From: an uncultured Collinsella sp.
Lineage (GTDB): Bacteria > Actinomycetota > Coriobacteriia > Coriobacteriales > Coriobacteriaceae
DNA: 36,857 bases
Assembly (NCBI GenBank): GCA_934654625.1
Contig: CAKUGM010000013.1
Location: 1 to 36,857 of the forward strand
Direction: 5' to 3'
The first letter of the stretch is position 1; every line of letters starts with the position of its first letter. The translations under genes were made by a program, and so were the position numbers. The notes under the pieces are model-generated. The model made no database searches, had not been told where the DNA came from, and saw nothing but the letters and a program-made list of their open reading frames with translations. Below, in pieces: positions 31,951 through 36,857 of the stretch.

Positions 31951-33510
31951 GTGGAAGAGGACCCTGTGGCTCAGGCAACGTTTGCACAACGCTTGAAACA
32001 GCTGATGGAGCTGCGCGACGCCAAACAGGCGGACGTGATTCGCATGGCTCAAACGCGCGGGAAGCATCTGGGGAAAAGCCAGGTGAGCCAGTACGTGAGC
32101 GGCAAGACGATTCCGCGCCGCGACGTTATGGATGTGCTCGCCGCCGTGTTTGAGGTGGACGCGGAATGGCTCGCCACAGGCGAGGGACTGGGACCCGATG
32201 CCGCGCGAGCTACCAAGCCGGGTTCGACCCCGGCGCCTCCAACACGACCGATTCACAGCGATTCCGCATCACATACAACAGGGGGAGTACTCATGCGCAC
32301 ATTCAAGAAATCAAATAAGCTCGATAACGTTTTGTACGACGTCCGCGGGCCCGTGGTCGACGAGGCGGCGCGTATGGAGGACGACGGTGCGCGCATTCTC
32401 AAGCTCAACATCGGCAACCCCGCACCCTTTGGTTTCCGTGCCCCCGACGAGGTCGTCTTCGACATGCGCCAACAGCTGGCGGACTGCGAGGGCTATTCCG
32501 ACTCGCGCGGCCTGTTCTCGGCGCGCAAGGCGATCATGCAGTATTCGCAGCTGCGCAATATCCCCAACGTGGACATGAAGCATATCTATACCGGCAACGG
32601 TGTGTCCGAGCTCATCCAGCTTTCCATGCACGCGCTGATCGACAATGGCGACGAGGTGCTCGTTCCCTCGCCCGACTACCCGCTGTGGACTGCCTGTGTG
32701 ACGCTTGCCGGCGGTAACGCCGTGCACTACATCTGCGACGAGCAGAACGAGTGGAACCCCGATCTTGAGGACATGGAGAAGAAGGTTACCGAGCGCACCA
32801 AGGCCATCGTCGTCATCAACCCCAATAACCCCACGGGTGCGGTCTATTCGCGCGAGATCTTGGAGGGCATCGTCGAGATCGCTCGCAAGCACCAGCTCAT
32901 GATCTTTGCCGACGAGATCTACGATCGCCTGATCATGGATGGCTACGAGCATATCTCCATCGCTTCGCTTGCGCCCGATCTGCCGTGCGTCACCTACTCC
33001 GGCCTTTCCAAATCGCATATGGTCTGCGGCTACCGCGTGGGCTGGATGGTGCTTTCCGGCAACCAGGCCTGCATGAAGGATTTTATCCTGGGCATCAACA
33101 TGCTCTCCAACATGCGCCTGTGTTCGAACGTGCCCGCACAGTCCATCGTCCAGACGGCACTGGGCGGCTACCAATCGGTAAACGAGTACATTCGTCCCGG
33201 CGGCCGTGTGTACGAGCAACGCAACTACGTGTACGAGGCGCTCAATGCCATCGACGGTATCACGGCGGTGAAGCCCAAGGCTGCGTTCTATATCTTCCCC
33301 AAGATGGACGTCAAGAAGTTCAATATCACGGATGACGAGCAGTTCGCGCTCGACCTGTTGCATCAGAAGAAGATCTTGATCACCCGTGGCGGCGGCTTTA
33401 ACTGGGGCGAGCCCGACCACTTCCGTATCGTCTACCTGCCGCGCATGGAGGTGCTCAAGGAGTCGATGGAAGACCTGGCCGATTTCTTCGCGCATTATCG
33501 TCAGGGCTAA
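31951..33510 (+). CDS. XRE helix-turn-helix domain fused to AlaA-type aminotransferase
   Basis: A 519-residue fusion. Residues 8-78 are an XRE-family DNA-binding domain (FAQRLKQLMELRDAKQADVI, GKSQVSQYVSGKTIPRRDV). A Pro/Ser/Thr-rich linker covers about 79-114. Residues 115-519 match the 405-residue alanine transaminase AlaA over the whole length: PLP lysine in YSGLSKSHMV (Lys354, Lys240 of the AlaA unit), with IVVINPNNPTGAVYS and DEIYDR upstream of it. It should interconvert alanine/pyruvate with glutamate/2-oxoglutarate and may sense PLP or substrate to control its own promoter. Start GTG 31951 has AAGAGGAGA upstream. An internal, well-placed ATG at 32293 could give the enzyme alone. The two termini are unlike GntR-type MocR fusions. 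Confidence 0.88.
   Translation: MEEDPVAQATFAQRLKQLMELRDAKQADVIRMAQTRGKHLGKSQVSQYVSGKTIPRRDVMDVLAAVFEVDAEWLATGEGLGPDAARATKPGSTPAPPTRPIHSDSASHTTGGVLMRTFKKSNKLDNVLYDVRGPVVDEAARMEDDGARILKLNIGNPAPFGFRAPDEVVFDMRQQLADCEGYSDSRGLFSARKAIMQYSQLRNIPNVDMKHIYTGNGVSELIQLSMHALIDNGDEVLVPSPDYPLWTACVTLAGGNAVHYICDEQNEWNPDLEDMEKKVTERTKAIVVINPNNPTGAVYSREILEGIVEIARKHQLMIFADEIYDRLIMDGYEHISIASLAPDLPCVTYSGLSKSHMVCGYRVGWMVLSGNQACMKDFILGINMLSNMRLCSNVPAQSIVQTALGGYQSVNEYIRPGGRVYEQRNYVYEALNAIDGITAVKPKAAFYIFPKMDVKKFNITDDEQFALDLLHQKKILITRGGGFNWGEPDHFRIVYLPRMEVLKESMEDLADFFAHYRQG
32281..32295 (+). promoter_or_regulatory. internal ribosome-binding site and start in the fusion gene
   Basis: GGGGGAG (32281-32287) lies five bases before an in-frame ATG (32293). 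Translation from here gives a 405-residue protein starting MRTFKKSNKLDNVLYDVRGP, exactly the length and natural N-terminus of free-standing AlaA. Two products from one gene are therefore possible. Confidence 0.6.
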
Positions 33511-33536
33511 TACAGGGCAAGACGGTCTATTTGGGG

Positions 33537-33575
33537 CAGGGGCCGCAACGGGATGTCCGTTGCGGCCCCTGCTTT
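33537..33575 (+). terminator. strong terminator of the fusion gene
   Basis: CAGGGGCCGCAACGG (33537-33551) pairs perfectly over 15 bases with CCGTTGCGGCCCCTG (33557-33571) around GATGT, followed by CTTT. The T-run is short but the stem is very strong. Confidence 0.8.
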
Positions 33576-33584
33576 CCCATATGC

Positions 33585-33617
33585 AAAAAAGAACCGGGGA
33601 ACTTGTGCTCCCCGGTT
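33585..33617 (-). terminator. terminator of the arylamine N-acetyltransferase gene
   Basis: AACCGGGGA (33592-33600) pairs with TCCCCGGTT (33609-33617); on the minus strand the stem is followed by C and six T residues (complement of 33585-33590). It stands next to the convergent terminator at 33537. Confidence 0.87.
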
Positions 33618-33630
33618 TGCTCAACGTTGT

Positions 33631-34401
33631 CTATTGCAGTCCAAAATAGGTCTTGAGCCAGGTTTTCTCGGTTTCTGGCGAATCGCAGACGTGGCTTTCT
33701 ATGCTGCCGTCTTCTTGTTGGATGGTGAGCGTGTCTCCGGTAAGGGCGACGCTTCCTGTAGGTGTGCTGATGCTGACCACCGTTTTTTGCGAAAGGAACA
33801 TGTCCGGCGAGGTCGAGCAGTAGTAGTTAAGGACTTCGAAATCGGCATCCTGCGCAGGGTGCAGCGTAAAGCTCAGGATGGGACGATACTCTCCGTCTCG
33901 CTTCCTTTCCATCAGGATTTCCCCGTTGGTATCCTGCGGCTCCATCGTCATGCGGAAGCTGCCGCTTTTCTCGGTATGAAGGCCGTCTTCCAACTTAACC
34001 GGATACCGGGGGCCGGGACCGCCGTAGCCCACGTCGCAGTAATAGGGGCCGTCTTCCAAGACAACCATCGTCGCCCTGTGCAGGATAGGGGGAAGCTCGT
34101 CCAGGTTCCACAGGACTCGTACTGCAAGTGGCGTGACGTCAAAGCCCAGGCCCTTGAGGAGCTCGTAGAAGATTTTGTTCAGCTCAAAACAGTATCCGCC
34201 CCGTCCTTGGTGGACGATTTTGTGAAAGATGTCCTCGGTTTTGAGGGAGGGAACCCTCTTTTCCTTGAAGGGCTCCAAATTTTCAAAAGGAACGCTTTGA
34301 AGCTGCAGCTCCATAAGCTTTTCCAGACAATCCTTATCTGTATGTGGCTCTTCCCGGTAGCCGATGCGCTCCAGGTATGCCTTGCATTCCAGTGCATTCA
34401 T
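33631..34401 (-). CDS. nat: arylamine N-acetyltransferase
   Basis: A 256-residue cytoplasmic enzyme that moves an acetyl group from acetyl-CoA to arylamines and hydrazines. The Cys-His-Asp triad is complete: Cys71 in GRGGYCFELN, His108 in LHRATMVV and Asp123 in CDVGYGG. PFENLEPF (38-45) is the usual family start. Length is a little shorter than typical 270-280-residue members. ATG 34401 has AAGGAGGAA upstream. Codon use differs from the neighbours: frequent CGG, AGG, GGA, ACA, AAA and TTT codons against the CGC/GGC-rich norm here, pointing to acquisition from a Clostridia-like donor. In gut bacteria such enzymes acetylate drugs such as 5-aminosalicylate; that is family knowledge, not shown here. 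Confidence 0.9.
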   Translation of the reverse strand: MNALECKAYLERIGYREEPHTDKDCLEKLMELQLQSVPFENLEPFKEKRVPSLKTEDIFHKIVHQGRGGYCFELNKIFYELLKGLGFDVTPLAVRVLWNLDELPPILHRATMVVLEDGPYYCDVGYGGPGPRYPVKLEDGLHTEKSGSFRMTMEPQDTNGEILMERKRDGEYRPILSFTLHPAQDADFEVLNYYCSTSPDMFLSQKTVVSISTPTGSVALTGDTLTIQQEDGSIESHVCDSPETEKTWLKTYFGLQ

Positions 34402-34591
34402 ATGCCGTTCCTCCTTACGTTCACAAATAACAGCACGTGTATGTAGCGATGCGAGAATCCATTGAAGTTAGGGATAGCGAGGGACCCACATTCAAAACGA
34501 TTATCCCGTATTTCAAGCTTCGCCAATATTACGTATCGGTCGAGCGGCAACGTGGGCCGGTTGTGCTCCTCACGTTCAGCCAGCTCGTCAA

Positions 34592-34600
34592 TGCTATGAT
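34592..34600 (+). promoter_or_regulatory. putative extended -10 promoter of ispF-cysS
   Basis: TGCTATGAT (34592-34600) is an extended -10 (TGn plus TATGAT) about 40 bases before the ispF start. A -35 is not clear. The rest of the gap 34402-34640 shows nothing recognisable. Confidence 0.5.
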
Positions 34601-34640
34601 GGTTCGGACGTATCGGTATCGACATGAAGGGGCTATCTGC

Positions 34641-35135
34641 ATGTCCTCTCAACTTCGCATCGGACACGGCTATGATGTCCATCGTCTGGTGGAAGGGCGC
34701 CGATGTATTATCGGCGGGGTCGATATTCCGCACGATAAGGGCCTGCTTGGGCACTCTGATGCCGACGTGTTGGCCCATGCCCTGGCAGACGCCATCTTGG
34801 GCGCCGCGCGTGCCGGGGATATCGGGAAGCTCTTTCCCGACACCGACCCTGCCTACGAGGGAGCCGACTCGCTGGTGCTGCTCGCGCGCGTCATGGAGTA
34901 CGTGCGCGGTCTTGGCTTCGAATTTGTCGACGCCGACTGCACCATCGCTTGTCAGGAGCCCAAGATCTCGCCGCATCGCGATCAGATGCGCGCCAATTTG
35001 AGTCGTGCCCTGGGGGTCGATATCGAATCGGTGGGCGTCGCGGCAACGACAACCGAGCGCTTGGGCTGGGAAGGCCAAGGCGAAGGCATCGGCGCTTGGG
35101 CCGTTTGCTTGCTCGAAAAGAAATCTGAGGAGTAA
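34641..35135 (+). CDS. ispF: 2-C-methyl-D-erythritol 2,4-cyclodiphosphate synthase
   Basis: A 164-residue enzyme of the MEP isoprenoid pathway that cyclises CDP-ME-2-phosphate to MEcPP with loss of CMP. Metal ligands are Asp12 and His14 in GYDVHR and His46 in the following helix; LGHSDADV (37-44) is the family signature. GKLFPDTDPAYEGADS and ATTTERLGWEGQGEGI are also characteristic. It acts as a homotrimer. ATG 34641 has AAGGGG nine bases upstream; the frame opens about 200 bases earlier but without support. It is the first gene of a two-gene operon with cysS, three bases apart, an arrangement common in Actinobacteria, where ispD often precedes it. No ispD is seen here. Confidence 0.95.
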   Translation: MSSQLRIGHGYDVHRLVEGRRCIIGGVDIPHDKGLLGHSDADVLAHALADAILGAARAGDIGKLFPDTDPAYEGADSLVLLARVMEYVRGLGFEFVDADCTIACQEPKISPHRDQMRANLSRALGVDIESVGVAATTTERLGWEGQGEGIGAWAVCLLEKKSEE

Positions 35136-35138
35136 CCC

Positions 35139-36605
35139 ATGCGTATCTACAACAGCGCCACGCATAAAAAAGAAGAGTTCGCGCCCATCGAAGAGGGTAA
35201 GGTCCGCATGTACGTGTGCGGCCCCACTGTCTACGACAATATCCACATTGGCAACGCCCGCACCTTTATTAGCTTCGACGTCATTCGCCGCTGGCTCATG
35301 GCCAAGGGTTTTGAGGTGACCTTCGCGCAGAATCTTACCGACGTCGACGATAAGATCATCAAGCGCGCCAATGAACAGGGCCGTACCGCCGCCGAGGTGG
35401 CGAGCGAGTTTTCCGATAAGTTCATCGGCGTCATGCGCGCCGCCAACGTGCTCGATCCCGATATTCGCCCCCGTGCGACCAAAGAGATCGGCCCCATGAT
35501 CGGCATGATCAAGACCTTGATCGAGCAGGGCCATGCCTACGCCGCCGATAACGGCGACGTGTACTTTGCCGTGCGCAGCGACCCCACCTACGGCGAGGTT
35601 TCGGGCCGCAATATCGACGACCTGATGGTGGGCGCGCGCATCGAGGAGAATGAGGACAAGCGCGACCCGCTCGACTTCGCCCTGTGGAAGGCCGCCAAGC
35701 CCGGCGAGCCCATGTGGGATTCCCCGTGGGGCAAGGGCCGTCCCGGCTGGCATACCGAGTGCGCCGCCATGGTGCACCGTTATTTGGGTGTGCCTATCGA
35801 CATCCATGGCGGTGGATCCGACCTCGCCTTCCCGCATCATGAGAACGAGTGCGCTCAGGCAACTTGCGCCTGGCACCAGGGATTTTCCAATACTTGGATG
35901 CATACGGGCATGCTTTTGGTCGATGGCGAGAAGATGAGCAAGTCGCTTGGCAACTTCTTTACGCTGGCCGAGGTCTTGGAGAAGCATTCTGGTGCCGCGC
36001 TGCGTCTGCTCATGCTGCAGACGAGCTATCGCTCGCCGCTTGATTTCTCGTGGGATCGTTTGGACGGTGCCGAGAGCTCTCTTGCGCGTATCGCCGGCAC
36101 CGTGCAGAACCTGCGCTGGGCTGCCTCGCACGCAACGGCTCAGGCAGATGCCTCTCTTGCCGAGGATTTTGCTGCAAAGACCGCCGCTGTTCGCACGAGC
36201 TTTGCCGAGTGCATGGACGATGACTTCAACACCGCCGGTGCCCTGGGTGTCGTCTTTGGCTTTGTGACCGAGTGCAACCAGTACTTGGAGGCAGCGGGCG
36301 ATGCTGCCGATGCGACGGTGGCGCTCGCTGGAGCCGACGCCCTGGCCGAGCTGCTTTCCACGCTGGGCGTCGAGCTGCCCGAGCCGGAGGAGGAGCTGCC
36401 CGAGGGTCTGCTCGATGTTGCTCGCGAGCTGGTTGATTTTGAGAGCGACGACGTTGCGGAGGCTGCCGAGAAGATCTTGGCCGCCCGTGCCGAGGCTCGT
36501 GCCGCCAAGAATTGGGGCTTGGCCGACGCCATCCGCGATCAGCTCAAGGATCTGGGCTTGGTTATTGAGGATACGGCCGCGGGCACCCGTATCAAATCCG
36601 CCTAG
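35139..36605 (+). CDS. cysS: cysteinyl-tRNA synthetase
   Basis: A 488-residue class I synthetase that charges tRNA-Cys. HIGN (36-39) and KMSKS (265-269) are intact, and the catalytic zinc ligands Cys27, Cys208, His233 and Glu237 are in place (MYVCGPTVYDN, WHTECAAM, PHHENE). The DALR anticodon-binding part follows from about residue 340. The last 110 residues are alanine- and glutamate-rich, as is common for this protein in the group. GAGGAGTAA precedes the ATG. It is translated from the ispF-cysS transcript; a classical terminator after the stop is not obvious, though hairpin repeats begin 20 bases later. Confidence 0.96.
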   Translation: MRIYNSATHKKEEFAPIEEGKVRMYVCGPTVYDNIHIGNARTFISFDVIRRWLMAKGFEVTFAQNLTDVDDKIIKRANEQGRTAAEVASEFSDKFIGVMRAANVLDPDIRPRATKEIGPMIGMIKTLIEQGHAYAADNGDVYFAVRSDPTYGEVSGRNIDDLMVGARIEENEDKRDPLDFALWKAAKPGEPMWDSPWGKGRPGWHTECAAMVHRYLGVPIDIHGGGSDLAFPHHENECAQATCAWHQGFSNTWMHTGMLLVDGEKMSKSLGNFFTLAEVLEKHSGAALRLLMLQTSYRSPLDFSWDRLDGAESSLARIAGTVQNLRWAASHATAQADASLAEDFAAKTAAVRTSFAECMDDDFNTAGALGVVFGFVTECNQYLEAAGDAADATVALAGADALAELLSTLGVELPEPEEELPEGLLDVARELVDFESDDVAEAAEKILAARAEARAAKNWGLADAIRDQLKDLGLVIEDTAAGTRIKSA

Positions 36606-36625
36606 TCCCGTCGGCTTTCCCAGGT

Positions 36626-36693
36626 ACCCGACCTTGCCGCTCAATCGTCGCTTGCGTACCCAAGTACGCGGCGCTCCTCTTTCGGGGCAATCT
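36626..36693 (+). repeat. 68-bp hairpin repeat, right-edge copy A
   Basis: The unit starts ACCCGACCTTGC, has the hairpin GCGTAC-CCAA-GTACGC (36654-36669), CTCCTCTTTC (36674-36683) and ends GGGGCAATCT. A 68-bp partner of the same length (copy B) aligns end to end with it. Confidence 0.75.
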
Positions 36694-36716
36694 CGGGCAC
36701 CTGGAAAACTCGTGGT

Positions 36717-36752
36717 CCCGGGCCCGGGCGGTGCTCCTCTTTCGCGGCGATC
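36717..36752 (+). repeat. partial hairpin repeat, right-edge middle copy
   Basis: A perfect 12-base palindrome CCCGGGCCCGGG (36717-36728) takes the place of the hairpin and is followed by CTCCTCTTTC (36734-36743) and GCGGCGATCT. The leading part of the 68-bp unit is missing or diverged. Confidence 0.55.
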
Positions 36753-36789
36753 TGCGGCACTGTGACCGGTCGTACTTCCGGGTCCGGGC

Positions 36790-36857
36790 ACCCGACCTTG
36801 CCCCTCATTCGTCGGTCGCGTACCTCAGTACGCTTCCCTCCTCTTTCAAGGCAATCT
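36790..36857 (+). repeat. 68-bp hairpin repeat, right-edge copy B
   Basis: Starts ACCCGACCTTGC, hairpin GCGTAC-CTCA-GTACGC (36818-36833), CTCCTCTTTC (36838-36847), ending AAGGCAATCT at the window edge. The unit may continue beyond the window. Nothing else is seen in 36606-36857. Confidence 0.75.

Noticed and set aside
32218..32241. CCGGGTTCGACCCCGGCGCCTCCA looks like the T-arm and acceptor end of a tRNA
   Set aside because: The T-stem/loop geometry is off by a base, no matching 5' acceptor strand, D-arm or anticodon arm lies upstream, and it is inside the Pro/Ser linker of the fusion gene.
34398..36791. 797-codon minus-strand frame across ispF and cysS, and similar long frames opposite asnS (14065-15636), the SPFH gene (23996-26113) and the zinc-ribbon gene (26079-27998)
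   Set aside because: All lie opposite well-supported genes with clear catalytic motifs, and their translations look like antisense of biased codons.
1..36857. CRISPR array, tRNA, rRNA, prophage or integrase
   Set aside because: No regular spaced direct repeats, no cloverleaf-like segments and no integrase, transposase or capsid-like proteins were seen on either strand.

Overview
The window is a piece of a high-GC, gene-dense bacterial chromosome. Codon use, the shadow open frames opposite real genes, and the gene set (OpuC-type osmoprotectant importer, a fused dehydratase activase, 7TM-type sensor proteins, paired Collinsella-like lipoproteins) suggest an anaerobic gut Coriobacteriia member, most likely Collinsella. 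That assignment is recognition, not a database result. There are 27 protein genes I support, no rRNA or tRNA, no CRISPR array and no transposase or phage gene.

Layout: (1) 1-350 holds degenerate hairpin repeats and a promoter. (2) 351-3469 is a four-gene osmoprotectant ABC importer (permease, binding lipoprotein, ATPase, permease). (3) 3554-6030 is a TetR regulator plus MFS exporter with a striking double operator, bracketed by two direct copies of a 135-136 bp foldback element. (4) 6251-7108 is a HAD phosphatase. (5) 7234-12534 is a TetR regulator coupled to a 1531-aa protein with two BadF-type activase modules. (6) 12876-13841 is a 3-hydroxyacyl-CoA dehydrogenase flanked by four 32-bp palindromic repeats in mirror arrangement. 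(7) 14035-17570, minus strand: asnS and an OatA-like membrane acyltransferase. (8) 17738-18649 is an esterase. (9) 18753-22758 is a three-gene signalling operon: a multi-TM sensor with a degenerate kinase region, an active histidine kinase and a LuxR-type response regulator. (10) 28145-22864, minus strand: a probable five-gene envelope module (DUF4428 protein, zinc-ribbon membrane protein, SPFH protein, two paralogous lipoproteins). (11) YitT-family membrane protein and nicotinamidase-like hydrolase, minus strand. (12) 30266-31750: an unlisted 54-aa membrane protein and a SotB-like exporter. (13) 31951-33510: an XRE DNA-binding domain fused in frame to an AlaA-type aminotransferase. (14) An arylamine N-acetyltransferase with foreign-looking codon use. 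(15) ispF-cysS, followed by hairpin repeats related to those at the left edge.

The parts I consider most worth following are the XRE-aminotransferase fusion with a strong internal start and its palindromic operator, the SPFH/zinc-ribbon/lipoprotein operon, the foldback elements around the TetR-MFS cassette, the pseudokinase-kinase-regulator trio, and the mirror-arranged 32-bp repeats.
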